Of a stretch of 64,000 nucleotides of DNA, positions 1-8,789 are shown piece after piece; the stretch's first letter is position 1, and each line of letters opens with the position of its first letter. Below the pieces are notes generated by a model. That model saw only the letters and a program-made list of their open reading frames with translations, was not told the origin of the DNA and did no database searches. A program made the translations under genes and the position numbers. The stretch spans positions 2,861,001 to 2,925,000 of the forward strand of contig NZ_CP036533.1 of the NCBI RefSeq assembly GCF_024585265.1. The letters are read 5' to 3'. The stretch comes from Bradyrhizobium sp. WBAH42 (GTDB lineage: Bacteria; Pseudomonadota; Alphaproteobacteria; Rhizobiales; Xanthobacteraceae).

Positions 1-17
1 TCGTCCGGGACGCGGCG

Positions 18-41
18 ACCTCTCCCGCAAGCGGGAGAGGT
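18..41. repeat. Partial copy of hairpin repeat family A
   Basis: An 11-bp perfect inverted repeat (ACCTCTCCCGC, AA, GCGGGAGAGGT) lies just downstream of the HAD phosphatase gene. The same hairpin ends the elements at 13623-13740 and 56965-57083, so this is the edge of a third copy cut by the window start. It could also act as a 3' end hairpin for the minus-strand operon, but no T-run follows it. Confidence 0.7.
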
Positions 42-60
42 GACCCGACTGGCAGCCCGT

Positions 61-873
61 CTAGCCAACCCCATTCCGCGTCAAGATCATCTCCATCGCC
101 TCGGCAAAGCCGTCCTGCTCGTTGCTCGCAGTGACATGCGTGGCCTCGTCCTTGACATTGTCGGCGGCGTTGCCCATCGCGATCGAGGTGCCGCTGACGC
201 GGAACATCGCGAGATCGTTCTGCATGTCGCCGATGGTGGCAACCGCGTCGGTCGAGATGCCCAAGCGCTGGGCCATGGCCTGCACGAACGTGCCCTTGTT
301 GAAGCCGGGCGGGGTAACGTCGAGATAATAGGTCTGCGAGCGCACCGCGGTGGCCTCACTGCCGAGCGCTTCCTGCATCGCCTTCTCGCAAGCGGCGAGC
401 CCGGCCGCATCGGCGCTGGCGCCGACGATCTTGCAGGCGCTCGCAAGATAGGGCGAAAAGTCGGTCACGATGGTCGGATCGGCGCGGATCGTGTGCTGCT
501 CGTGCGCGACGTAGCTGCCGCTGGGATTGTCGATCAGCCATTTGTCGGTGGTGAACAGCCAGATGTCGGCGCCGTAGTCGCGCAGGATCTGCAAGGCGCG
601 CTCGGCCGCGCGCGCCGGAATCAGGTGCTGCTCGACCGGCCGCATCTCGGGATCGACGATCGAGGAGCCGTTGAACGGGCCGACCGGCAGCCACAGCGCC
701 AGCGGCTCGATCAAAAAGCGCATGCCGATCGCCGGCCGGCTGGAGGTGATGGTGAAGCCGATGCCGGCCTGGTGCAGCCGCTGCACCGCGCGTCTTGCGC
801 GCTCGGTCAGCGTCTTGTCCTTGGTCAGCAGCGTGCCGTCGACGTCGGAGACCACGAGTGAGATTTGCGTCAT
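61..873 (-). CDS. HAD-superfamily hydrolase, Cof type
   Basis: A 270-residue phosphatase of the Cof/YbiV-type HAD superfamily, probably acting on a sugar phosphate or related phosphomonoester. Motif I is DVDGTLL near the N terminus with the nucleophile and acid-base Asp pair, motif II is the Thr/Ser of TITSS, motif III Lys is in GFNKGTF, and motif IV is GDMQNDLAMF. The large cap between motifs II and III fits the type C2 (Cof) class. The ATG at 873 overlaps the end of gntK by four bases, so it is the last gene of the pentose phosphate operon. The exact substrate cannot be read from the sequence; the operon suggests a sugar phosphate. Confidence 0.88.
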   Translation of the reverse strand: MTQISLVVSDVDGTLLTKDKTLTERARRAVQRLHQAGIGFTITSSRPAIGMRFLIEPLALWLPVGPFNGSSIVDPEMRPVEQHLIPARAAERALQILRDYGADIWLFTTDKWLIDNPSGSYVAHEQHTIRADPTIVTDFSPYLASACKIVGASADAAGLAACEKAMQEALGSEATAVRSQTYYLDVTPPGFNKGTFVQAMAQRLGISTDAVATIGDMQNDLAMFRVSGTSIAMGNAADNVKDEATHVTASNEQDGFAEAMEMILTRNGVG

Positions 874-1412
874 GGCAAGACCTTGGGTATTGCGCCGCCC
901 AGCTTCAATTGCCGCACGATGCCGTCCACGATCGCCTCGACGGTCTCGTCGATCGAGACGGTGATGACGTGCTCGCCCGCCTCCGGCGGCTCCAGCGTCT
1001 CGAACTGGCTGGTCAACAGTCCGGGCGGCATGAAATGTCCCTTGCGCTGTGCGAGCCGCTCGGCGATCACCTCCTTGGTGCCCTTCAGGAACACGAAGCG
1101 GACGTCGTCGCGGCCGCGCAGCAGCACGTCGCGATAGGCGTGCTTCAGCGCCGAGCAGGCGATGATGACGTGCCCGCCGCGTCCGCACACCAGCGCGATC
1201 TCGTCGGCGATGGCATTCAGCCAGGGCCAGCGGTCTTCGTCGGTGAGGGGATGTCCGGCCCGCATCTTCTCGACATTGCTGGCGGGATGGAAGCTGTCGC
1301 CGTCCTCGAAACGCCAGCCCAGGCGCTCGCCGAGCGCCTTCGCAACCGTGCTCTTGCCCGAACCCGACACGCCCATCACGATCAATGCACAAGGTGCTTC
1401 AGCGCGGCCCAC
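870..1412 (-). CDS. gntK: Gluconokinase
   Basis: Phosphorylates D-gluconate to 6-phosphogluconate with ATP, feeding the Entner-Doudoroff and pentose phosphate routes. The P-loop GVSGSGKST lies near the N terminus and is followed by the GDSFHPASN substrate segment of the GntK family; 180 residues is the usual length. I chose a GTG start at 1412 because a strong Shine-Dalgarno (GGAGGAAATTC) sits directly upstream, although the frame stays open further. The start lies inside the end of pgl, so translation is probably coupled, and the stop overlaps the HAD gene. Confidence 0.93.
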   Translation of the reverse strand: MGRAEAPCALIVMGVSGSGKSTVAKALGERLGWRFEDGDSFHPASNVEKMRAGHPLTDEDRWPWLNAIADEIALVCGRGGHVIIACSALKHAYRDVLLRGRDDVRFVFLKGTKEVIAERLAQRKGHFMPPGLLTSQFETLEPPEAGEHVITVSIDETVEAIVDGIVRQLKLGGAIPKVLP

Positions 1413-2148
1413 GAATTTCCTCCGGAAGCGCGGCCTTGTCGACCAGCCAGACGGTCTCGCCGTTCGAGCGCGCGCGTAAGGCCGGCAGATTCTCGCCATT
1501 GACGAGGCGCGTCAAGATCGGCTGCTTGTCGTGCCCGGCAATCTCGAACAGCATCTCGCGGCAGGAGGCCAAAGCGGGCAGGGTGAGCGAGACCCGCGGC
1601 ACGAACGGCGCGACGTTCGCCTTGGGCACGCCGACGACCCAGCGTCGGGTCTCCTCGATCTCGGGGTAACCGGGAAACAGCGAGGCGGTGTGGCCGTCCG
1701 GCCCCGCGCCCATCAGGACGAGATCGAACAGCGGGCGGGCCGGATCGAGCTGGTCTGCGCCATAGAAGGCCTGCAGCTCGCGCGCATAGGCTGCCGCGGC
1801 GGCATCGGGATTGTCAGCCGTGGTCGGGATCGGGTGGATATGGCCGGCGGGCGCATCGCGGTCGAGAAAGGTCGCGCGCGCGACCGCCATGTTGTTGAGG
1901 GGATCGCTTTCAGGCACGAAGCGCTCGTCGCCGATGAACCAGTGCACGCGGTCCCACGGAATCCTGCTGCGCCAGGCCTCGCTGCCGAGCAACTGATACA
2001 GCTTCTTCGGGCTGGAGCCGCCGGTGAGGCAGACCGCGATGCGGCCGGGATTGGCCGCAATCCGCGCCATCACCCGTTCGGCCGCGGCGCGGGCGAGAGC
2101 TTCGGCATCGGCCTCGACGATCAGCTTCGGCTGCTCGGCCAGAGCCAT
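1399..2148 (-). CDS. pgl: 6-phosphogluconolactonase
   Basis: Hydrolyses 6-phosphogluconolactone to 6-phosphogluconate, the second step of the oxidative pentose phosphate pathway. The protein has about 249 residues with the DevB/Pgl motifs CLTGGSSPKKLY, VHWFIGDERFVP and LMGAGPDGHTASLFP, which contain the family's phosphate-binding and catalytic residues. The ATG shares its A with the zwf stop codon (TGATG); a GTG one codon upstream is the alternative start. It sits between zwf and gntK, the classic arrangement. Confidence 0.94.
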   Translation of the reverse strand: MALAEQPKLIVEADAEALARAAAERVMARIAANPGRIAVCLTGGSSPKKLYQLLGSEAWRSRIPWDRVHWFIGDERFVPESDPLNNMAVARATFLDRDAPAGHIHPIPTTADNPDAAAAAYARELQAFYGADQLDPARPLFDLVLMGAGPDGHTASLFPGYPEIEETRRWVVGVPKANVAPFVPRVSLTLPALASCREMLFEIAGHDKQPILTRLVNGENLPALRARSNGETVWLVDKAALPEEIRGPR

Positions 2149-3659
2149 CACGAGTACTTCCGCCAGCTGCGCCCGTCGCGCCGGAGCAGCTCGTCGGCGC
2201 AGGCAGGGCCGTCGCTGCCGGCTTCATAGGTTTCGATGCCGTTGGTGCCCGCGCTCTTCCAGGCGTCCAGGAACGGCTGCACGGCCTGCCATCCGGCCTC
2301 GACACCGTCCGCGCGCTGGAACAGGATGTTGTCGCCGATCATGCAGTCGTAGATCAGCGTCTCGTAGCCGGTCGAGGGATCGGCGCGGAAATAGTCGCCG
2401 TAGCGGAACTTCATCTCGACACCATCGATGGTGACGCTCGGCCCCGGGACCTTGGCGTTGAACTGGAGCTCGATCGTCTCGGTCGGGGCGATGCCGATGG
2501 TGAGGAAGTTCTGCGACAGCCGGTCGACGTCCGTGCCTGAAAACATCGACAGCGGCGCCTGCTTGAACTTGATCGCGACCTCGGTGCGCTTGTGCTTGAG
2601 CGCCTTGCCGGTGCGCAAATAGAACGGCACGCCGGCCCAGCGCCAATTGTCGATCATCAGCTTCAGCGCGACATAGGTCTCGGTGGTGCTGCCAGGCTTG
2701 ACGTCCGCGGTCTTGCGATAGTCCGTGATCTCGTCGTCGCCGATGCGGCCGGCGAGATATTGCGCGCGCACCGAATTCTTCAGCGCCTCTTCCCGGCTGG
2801 GCTGCTGGATCGCGGTGAGCACGTCCGCCTTCTCGGAGCGCACGGAATGTGCGTCGAAGCGGGCGGGCGGCTCCATCGCGACCAGCGACATCAGCTGGAA
2901 CAGGTGGTTCGGCACCATGTCGCGCAGCGCGCCGGTGGCATCGTAGAAGCCGCCGCGGTGGCCGACGCCGAGCTTCTCCTCCACGGTGATCTGGATGTGG
3001 TCGATGTGGTTGCGATTCCAGATCGGCTCGAACATGCCGTTGGCAAACCGCAGCACCAGGATGTTCTGCACCGTTTCCTTGCCGAGATAATGGTCGATCC
3101 GGTAAATCTGGTGCTCGTCCATGATCTTCAGCAGCTCGGCATTCAGCGCGCGGGCCGAGGCAAGGTCGGTGCCGAACGGCTTCTCGATCACGAGCCGCCG
3201 CCAGGCGCCGTTCTCCTTCATCATGCCGGTGCGGCCGAGCTCCCGCGCGGTCGGCGCGAACGCGGCGGGCGGCGTCGCCAGATAGAACAGCCGGTTGCCG
3301 CCGGTGTCCTGCGCGCATTCCAGCGAATCCAGATGCTGGTGCAGGCGATCGAAGGAGGGCGGATCCTTCGGATCGGCCTCGACGAAGGTCACGCATTCCA
3401 GCAGCCTCGTCGCGATGTCGTCGTCGACGGGGCGCGTCGCAAATTGCCGCAAGCCCTTCAGCAGGCTGTCGCGCAGCTCCTCATCGGACTGGCCCCTGCG
3501 GGCGACGCCGACGACGCAGAATTTTTCCGGCAACAGATGCTCGGCGGCCAGATTGTAGAGCGACGGCATCACCAGACGATGGGTGAGATCGCCGGTGACG
3601 CCAAAGATGACGAAGGCGCAATTTTCCGGCTTGCGCTTTGGCTGCGGGTCTTTTGTCAC
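2148..3659 (-). CDS. zwf: Glucose-6-phosphate 1-dehydrogenase
   Basis: Oxidises glucose 6-phosphate to 6-phosphogluconolactone with NAD(P)+. At 503 residues it has the family length. The dinucleotide-binding stretch VIFGVTGDLTHRL is near the N terminus and the active-site signature RIDHYLGKETVQNI is in the middle. I chose the GTG at 3659 (protein starts VTKDPQPKRK), preceded by GAAGG; the frame is open well upstream but that part overlaps gnd in another frame and looks non-coding. Third gene of the operon, 29 bp after gnd. Confidence 0.94.
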   Translation of the reverse strand: MTKDPQPKRKPENCAFVIFGVTGDLTHRLVMPSLYNLAAEHLLPEKFCVVGVARRGQSDEELRDSLLKGLRQFATRPVDDDIATRLLECVTFVEADPKDPPSFDRLHQHLDSLECAQDTGGNRLFYLATPPAAFAPTARELGRTGMMKENGAWRRLVIEKPFGTDLASARALNAELLKIMDEHQIYRIDHYLGKETVQNILVLRFANGMFEPIWNRNHIDHIQITVEEKLGVGHRGGFYDATGALRDMVPNHLFQLMSLVAMEPPARFDAHSVRSEKADVLTAIQQPSREEALKNSVRAQYLAGRIGDDEITDYRKTADVKPGSTTETYVALKLMIDNWRWAGVPFYLRTGKALKHKRTEVAIKFKQAPLSMFSGTDVDRLSQNFLTIGIAPTETIELQFNAKVPGPSVTIDGVEMKFRYGDYFRADPSTGYETLIYDCMIGDNILFQRADGVEAGWQAVQPFLDAWKSAGTNGIETYEAGSDGPACADELLRRDGRSWRKYS

Positions 3660-3688
3660 GAATAGTCGGCCTTCGCTTGGTTCACTCG

Positions 3689-4687
3689 TTACTTTGGCTT
3701 CGCCGCGCCCGGCTCCTTGTGCCCGCCGAACCCTGCACGCATCGCGGAGAGAATTTTTTCGGCGAAGGTGTGTTCCTTGCGGGACCGGAAACGTGTGTAG
3801 AGCGCCGCGGTCAGGACCTCGGCCGGCACGGCCTCGTCGATCGCGGCATTCACGGTCCAGCGTCCTTCGCCGGAATCCTCCACGAAGCCGGAATATTCGG
3901 CAAGTTGCGGACTGTCGGCGAGCGCAGTCGAGGTGAGGTCGAGCAGCCAGGATGGAATCACGCTGCCGCGCCGCCAGACTTCGGCGATGTCGGCGAGATC
4001 GAAATCGTAGCGGTGATCTGCCGGCAGGGCCTCGATATTGGCGTTCTTGAGGATGTCGAAACCTTCGGCATAGGCCTGCATCAGGCCGTATTCGATGCCG
4101 TTGTGGATCATCTTGACGAAGTGCCCGGCGCCGACGGGGCCGGCGTGAATGTAGCCCTGCTCGATGCGGGGATCGCGGCCGTCGCGCCCCGGCGTGCGCG
4201 GAATGTCGCCGGCGCCCGGCGCGAGCGCCGCGAAGATCGGATCGAGCCGGTCGACCACCTGCTTCTCGCCGCCGATCATCATGCAGTAACCGCGGTCGAG
4301 CCCCCAGACGCCGCCCGAGGTGCCGACATCGACATAATGGATGCCGCGCGCCTTCAGCGCCTTGCCGCGGCGGACGTCGTCCTGCCAAAAGGTGTTGCCG
4401 CCGTCGATGATGACGTCGCCTTCCTGCATCACGCCGGCGATCGTCTCGATCGTGGTCTCGGTGATGCGTCCAGCCGGCAGCATCACCCAGGCCGTGCGCG
4501 GCCGCTCCAGCTTGGCGACGAACTCTTCCAGCGTCGCCGAGCCGACCGCGCCGTCTGCGGCAAGGCCGGCGACGGCCTTCGCATCCTTGTCGTAGACCAC
4601 CGTCGAATGCCCGTGGCGCATCAGGCGGCGAACGATGTTGCCGCCCATTCGGCCGAGGCCGATCATGCCGAGTTGCATCTGCATCAT
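3689..4687 (-). CDS. gnd: 6-phosphogluconate dehydrogenase, decarboxylating (short form)
   Basis: Converts 6-phosphogluconate to ribulose 5-phosphate and CO2. At 332 residues it belongs to the short YqeC/GndA-like class rather than the 470-residue class; short forms are often NAD-preferring, but I infer that and cannot test it here. The Rossmann motif [13 protein letters not shown] opens the protein, [12 protein letters not shown] is the substrate-binding segment, and [18 protein letters not shown] carries the catalytic Lys and Asn. Two adjacent ATGs (4687, 4684) could start it. It lies 4 bp after tal-pgi. Confidence 0.92.
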   Translation of the reverse strand: MMQMQLGMIGLGRMGGNIVRRLMRHGHSTVVYDKDAKAVAGLAADGAVGSATLEEFVAKLERPRTAWVMLPAGRITETTIETIAGVMQEGDVIIDGGNTFWQDDVRRGKALKARGIHYVDVGTSGGVWGLDRGYCMMIGGEKQVVDRLDPIFAALAPGAGDIPRTPGRDGRDPRIEQGYIHAGPVGAGHFVKMIHNGIEYGLMQAYAEGFDILKNANIEALPADHRYDFDLADIAEVWRRGSVIPSWLLDLTSTALADSPQLAEYSGFVEDSGEGRWTVNAAIDEAVPAEVLTAALYTRFRSRKEHTFAEKILSAMRAGFGGHKEPGAAKPK

Positions 4688-4691
4688 TCCT

Positions 4692-7541
4692 TTAGTTCAG
4701 CGCGTCGTTGAGCGCCGCATTGAGCGCGGCGAGGCCTTTCTTGAGCCCGCCCTTCAGGTGCACGCGCAACGCGCGCCGGCCGCGCTCCGTCAGCACGTCG
4801 AAATCGCCGCGCGCCTGCGCCGCCTTGATCACGCCGAAGCTCGCCTTCTGGCCCGGCACAGGCAGGTCCTTGGCATCGTCCGCGGTGATCTGGAGGAACA
4901 CGCCGCTGTCGGGCCCGCCCTTGTAAGCCTGTCCCGTCGAGTGCAGGAAGCGCGGGCCGAACTCGGCGCAGGTCGCGACGTGCCGCTTCTCGCGCACCTC
5001 GAGCCGCATCGCCTGGAGCGCGTCGATCGTGGCTTTGTCGCGCGCGATGTAGCCGAGCAGGGCGACGTAGTCTCCATCGCTGGATCGCGACAGATGCGCC
5101 TTCAGCCAGGAGCTGAGATCGCCATTGGCGCCGGCGGCGCGCAGCGCCGTGGCATTGGCCTCGTCGGTGTAGAGATCGGCGTCCTTGGTGCTGACCACCG
5201 GCTCTTCGGCCGGCAGCTTGCCGGTCTTCTCGAACGCGGCCGTGAGCTCGCGGGTCTTGATCTTGGCCGCTTCCACGTCGGGCTGGTCGAACGGGTTGAT
5301 GCCGAGAATGCTGCCGGCCACGGCGGTTGCCATCTCGAAGCGGAAGAATTCCTGGCCGAGATGCTCGATCGACTTCATGACGATGCGCACCACGGGATGA
5401 CCCGCCGCCTCGATCGCGGCAAGCTGGGAATCGTGTGCGGCGTCCGCTTCGCCTTCGACACGGATGTCGATGAAGAAGCGGTCATTGCCGTAAACGGAGG
5501 GATCGCCCAGCGGCTCGCCCTCGATCGGGATCAGGCCCTTGCCCTCCTTGCCGGTCGATTCCGCGATCAGCTGCTCGGCCCAGGCGCCGAAATCGGCGAT
5601 CTTCCTCGACGCAAGGATCGTCACCTTGTCGCGGCCTTCGAGTCCCGCGAGACCCATGGCAAGGCCGAGCTGCACGCCCGGATTTTCGGACGGCGGCACG
5701 TCCGGGCCACAGGAGCGGGCCATCGCCAGCGCATGCTTGACGAAGGTCTTGACGTCGATGCCCGCGGTCGCCGCCGGCACCAGCCCGAACGGTGAGAGCA
5801 CCGAATAGCGCCCGCCGATCGAGGGCTCGCCATGGAAGACGCGGGCATAGTTCAGCTGCTTCGCCGCCTTCTCCAGCGACGAGCCGGGATCGGTCACCGC
5901 GATGAAGCGATGGCCGGTCTTCACCTTTGCCCCCACCGCCTTGGCGACCTGCTCATGGAAATAGTCCTTCATCGCGTTCGGCTCGGTGGTGCCGCCGGAC
6001 TTGCTGGAGACGATGAAGACGGTGTTGGTGATGTCGATCTTCGCCTCCATCGCCCGGACCTGCGCCGGGTCGGTGGAATCGAGCACGTGCAGCTTGGGGA
6101 AGCCGGGCTTCTTGCCGAAGGTCTCGGCCAGCACCTCGGGGCCGAGGCTGGATCCGCCCATGCCGAGCACGACGGCGTCGGAGAATTGCTGCCCCTTCAC
6201 GCGGCCGGCATAGTCCTCGTAATCGGCAATGTCGGCCTGGTGCGGGCTGTCGAGCCAGCCCAGCCATTTGTCCTCGTCCGCACCGGTCCAGACCGATTTG
6301 TCGCGCTGCCACAGCCTGCGGATCCTGGCCGACGCCCGCCACTCCTCGGTGGTCTTGGCCAGCGCCTTGCCGAGCCCGTCGCCCAGCGAAAGCTGCTGGC
6401 GGTCGAGTGCGGGCCCGAGCACGACCGCGCGCTTGCGGGCGACGGCGCCGTAGAGCTTGTCGGCGGCATCCGCAAACAGCTTGACGCCGTCCTTGACCAG
6501 CTCCTCGGTGATCGCATCGAGCGAGATGCCGGAGCGCTCCAGCTCCTCCAGCACGCGCTTCGCGTCCTCGACATTCTCCTCCAGACTGTCGCGCGGCTTG
6601 CCGTGGTCGCGGAACGCATCCAGCGTTGCCGGCGGCACGGTGTTGATGGTGTCGGGACCGATCAGCTCCTCGACGTAGAGGACGTCGCTGTAGTCCTTGT
6701 TCTTGGTGCCGGTCGAGGCCCACAGCATGCGCTGCGGCTTGGCGCCCTTGGCGGCAAGCTTCTCCCAGCGGGGGCCTGAGAACAGGCGCTTGTAGTCCTG
6801 GTAGGCGAGCTTGGCGTTGGCGATCGCGACCTTGCCCTTGAGCGCGGCGAGTCGCTCCTTCTCGGACGGATCGTTGGCGCGGGCGATCTTCTCGTCCAGC
6901 TGCTTGTCGACCACCGAATCGATCCGGCTGACGAAGAAGCTGGCGACGCTGGCCACGTGCGAGGGATCGCCGCCGCCGGCGACGTAGGTCTCGAGACCGG
7001 CGATGTAGGCCTCCGCCACCTCGAGATAGACGGCCTTGGAGAACAGCAGCGTGATGTTGATGCTGATGCCCTCGCTGATCAGCTGCTCGATCGCCGGCAG
7101 ACCCTCCGGTGTCGCCGGCACCTTCACCATCAGGTTCTTGCGACTAACGTCCTTCCAGAGCCGCCGCGCCTCCGCGATCGTGCCTGATGTGTCCATGGCG
7201 AGATAGGGCGACACCTCCAGGCTGACATAACCGTCGCCACCCTTGAGGCGGTCATAGACCGGGCGCAGCACGTCGGCGGCGTTCTGGATGTCCTCGACCG
7301 CGACGGCCTCGAACAAATCGGCCACATTGCGGTCGCCGCGCTTCAGCGCCTTGCCGATCGGGGCGTCGTATTCGTCCGAGCTGCCGATCGCCTTCTCGAA
7401 GATCGATGGATTGGAGGTGACGCCTTTGACGCCGTCGGTGTCGATCAGCCGCTTCAGGTCGCCCTTGGCGATGAAGCCGCGGGCCAGGAAGTCGAGCCAG
7501 ACCGCTTGTCCGTGCTTTTCCAGTTCTTTGACGGGATTCAT
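4692..7541 (-). CDS. Bifunctional transaldolase / phosphoglucose isomerase
   Basis: A 949-residue fusion. Residues about 1-370 are a transaldolase with the Schiff-base lysine at K140 in [12 protein letters not shown] and the N-terminal [11 protein letters not shown] segment. Residues about 380-949 are a phosphoglucose isomerase with the sugar-phosphate loops [19 protein letters not shown] and [18 protein letters not shown]. One polypeptide thus joins the non-oxidative pentose phosphate branch to glucose 6-phosphate recycling. It is the first gene of the operon feeding gnd and zwf. The reading frame is continuous across the junction, so the fusion is real and not a missed stop. Usually annotated tal-pgi. 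Confidence 0.94.
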   Translation of the reverse strand: MNPVKELEKHGQAVWLDFLARGFIAKGDLKRLIDTDGVKGVTSNPSIFEKAIGSSDEYDAPIGKALKRGDRNVADLFEAVAVEDIQNAADVLRPVYDRLKGGDGYVSLEVSPYLAMDTSGTIAEARRLWKDVSRKNLMVKVPATPEGLPAIEQLISEGISINITLLFSKAVYLEVAEAYIAGLETYVAGGGDPSHVASVASFFVSRIDSVVDKQLDEKIARANDPSEKERLAALKGKVAIANAKLAYQDYKRLFSGPRWEKLAAKGAKPQRMLWASTGTKNKDYSDVLYVEELIGPDTINTVPPATLDAFRDHGKPRDSLEENVEDAKRVLEELERSGISLDAITEELVKDGVKLFADAADKLYGAVARKRAVVLGPALDRQQLSLGDGLGKALAKTTEEWRASARIRRLWQRDKSVWTGADEDKWLGWLDSPHQADIADYEDYAGRVKGQQFSDAVVLGMGGSSLGPEVLAETFGKKPGFPKLHVLDSTDPAQVRAMEAKIDITNTVFIVSSKSGGTTEPNAMKDYFHEQVAKAVGAKVKTGHRFIAVTDPGSSLEKAAKQLNYARVFHGEPSIGGRYSVLSPFGLVPAATAGIDVKTFVKHALAMARSCGPDVPPSENPGVQLGLAMGLAGLEGRDKVTILASRKIADFGAWAEQLIAESTGKEGKGLIPIEGEPLGDPSVYGNDRFFIDIRVEGEADAAHDSQLAAIEAAGHPVVRIVMKSIEHLGQEFFRFEMATAVAGSILGINPFDQPDVEAAKIKTRELTAAFEKTGKLPAEEPVVSTKDADLYTDEANATALRAAGANGDLSSWLKAHLSRSSDGDYVALLGYIARDKATIDALQAMRLEVREKRHVATCAEFGPRFLHSTGQAYKGGPDSGVFLQITADDAKDLPVPGQKASFGVIKAAQARGDFDVLTERGRRALRVHLKGGLKKGLAALNAALNDALN

Positions 7542-7638
7542 GATGCTTATTTATCTCCAAGCCTGCGGGCGAGGGGTTTTCGCGCCGGTCCTGACGCGCT
7601 ATCCTCTAGCTTACATGCACCCGGGAGGGAACCAATCA

Positions 7639-7659
7639 AGGGTATGGGAGTCATACCCT
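7639..7659. promoter_or_regulatory. Inverted repeat upstream of the pentose phosphate operon
   Basis: A perfect 8-bp inverted repeat, AGGGTATG and CATACCCT separated by GGAGT, lies about 100 bp upstream of the tal-pgi start codon in the 327-bp region between that operon and the next plus-strand gene. It has the form of a dimeric-repressor operator or a leader hairpin. I do not recognise the regulator, and nothing else stands out in the region 7542-7868. Confidence 0.35.
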
Positions 7660-7868
7660 CCAGTGTAACTCCGTCGCGATCATGGCGATCCAGGCGGGCA
7701 GGGCTATGTTGCGTAAAAGTCGTTGGCCAGAGGACAGGGCCGAGGTCTCCTTGCGTAATGTCAGCCGTCGCGCCGCGTCGGCCAGTGGTTGCGTAGAGTG
7801 CCACCGGCGGATTTCGATCCGCCGTCGCATCGTGGCTCGGCCGCGAATGGCCATGCTGGGGGAAGAGC

Positions 7869-8492
7869 ATGTACGCCAATAAGAAGAAAGGTCTGGCCGT
7901 CGCCGACAGCCAGCCAGCGGTTGCGTCGGTCAGCATCGACGCATCGCGCGATCTCGAAATCAACCGCTGCGTGACGCAGCTGCGGCTGCTGGTCGCGGCG
8001 GGCTTTGCCATGACCCTGCTCAGTGCGAGCCTTGCCTTCGACTGGTGGGACGGGCCCGGCGGCTACGATACGATGGTCGGTTATGCCGGCGTCGTCGTGT
8101 TTGGCCTGGTCACCTCCTGGCTGATCTGGATGCTTCCCGCCGAACGAGGAGCGGTGGTGGTCGTCACCCCCTACGGCATCCGCGATCTCCGTATCGGCAA
8201 TGAATTTCTCCTCTGGGAATCGATCGCGGAGATTTCGGCTGAAGAAAGCCGCGGCCACAAGGCGATCGTGCTCACGCCCTCGCCGGCGCTGCAGCGCCAA
8301 CTGTCCGCCATCCCGACCCTGGCCCGTCGCGCGCAGGATGGCCGCATCGTCATCCGCTCGGAGGGCCTAGCGACCGATTTTGATACATTGCTGCGCGCTT
8401 GTCGCGACTTCCACGCTGGCATCAGCGCGCGCACCGCATTGCAGCAGGAAGATGAACGGCGGCCGCAAGGCTTCGCCGTACAAGCGTCATAA
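7869..8492 (+). CDS. Hypothetical membrane protein with two TM segments (STM3941-like)
   Basis: A 207-residue protein without a confident function. It has a hydrophilic N terminus of about 38 residues, two transmembrane segments (LLVAAGFAMTLLSASLAF, about 43-60, and VVVFGLVTSWLIWMLP, about 75-90), then a soluble C-terminal domain whose early part (VTPYGIRDLRIGNEFLLWESI) resembles the PH-like domain in bacterial STM3941-type membrane proteins. The ATG at 7869 follows a GGGGGAAGAG Shine-Dalgarno. It stands alone between two operons. Confidence 0.7.
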   Translation: MYANKKKGLAVADSQPAVASVSIDASRDLEINRCVTQLRLLVAAGFAMTLLSASLAFDWWDGPGGYDTMVGYAGVVVFGLVTSWLIWMLPAERGAVVVVTPYGIRDLRIGNEFLLWESIAEISAEESRGHKAIVLTPSPALQRQLSAIPTLARRAQDGRIVIRSEGLATDFDTLLRACRDFHAGISARTALQQEDERRPQGFAVQAS

Positions 8493-8538
8493 GATCGCCG
8501 CTCCCGGACCGCTATGCTGCATCGCCGGATGGGGTCAT

Positions 8539-8556
8539 ATCCGGGAACGCCCGGAT
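8539..8556 (+). terminator. Hairpin after the membrane protein gene, possible terminator
   Basis: A perfect 7-bp stem (ATCCGGG / CCCGGAT) closes on an AACG tetraloop, 47 bp after the stop of the gene ending at 8492. No immediate T-run follows; the nearest is ATTTTCT about 15 bases on, so this is a weak call as an intrinsic terminator. Confidence 0.3.
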
Positions 8557-8617
8557 GTGGCGACCGAGTGACATTTTCTGGAAATGAGCCAGAATAGACA
8601 GAGATTCGCACAAATTA

Positions 8618-8631
8618 CAGGCATGTGCCTG
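8618..8631. promoter_or_regulatory. Short palindrome CAGGCA-TG-TGCCTG upstream of prkA
   Basis: Two perfect 6-bp arms around a TG centre, about 110 bp upstream of the EcfG-type promoter of prkA. It could be an operator for an additional regulator of the stress operon, but it may be chance in this GC-rich sequence. Confidence 0.25.
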
Positions 8632-8729
8632 TTCGTAACTCATGGAGTGCCTACGTTGTGCGTTGCGTCGAGTTGGCACCCGGGTGTCCAATGATCGTCA
8701 TGTGCTCACGCTGATTCGAAACGGCCTGA

Positions 8730-8755
8730 GGAACGCTCCGGTAACTGCTTTCGTT
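8730..8755 (+). promoter_or_regulatory. EcfG-type general stress promoter of prkA-yeaH-spoVR
   Basis: GGAAC at 8730-8734 and CGTT at 8752-8755 are separated by exactly 17 bases, matching the alphaproteobacterial EcfG consensus GGAAC-N16/17-CGTT. Transcription would begin about 7 bases after the CGTT, leaving a 5' leader of about 28 bases before the prkA ATG at 8790. I looked for the same motif upstream of the other operons in this window and did not find another full match. Confidence 0.8.
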
Positions 8756-8789
8756 TCAGCTTGTAGCGGAACTCACGCGGAGAGGGATC

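Noticed and set aside
2592..3665. A 357-codon plus-strand frame antisense to zwf
   Set aside because: zwf on the minus strand has every family motif; the antisense frame has none.
8660..8680. A possible sigma-54 promoter (TTGGCAC) upstream of prkA
   Set aside because: The -12 element (TTGC after five bases) is missing, while the EcfG motif closer to the gene is perfect.
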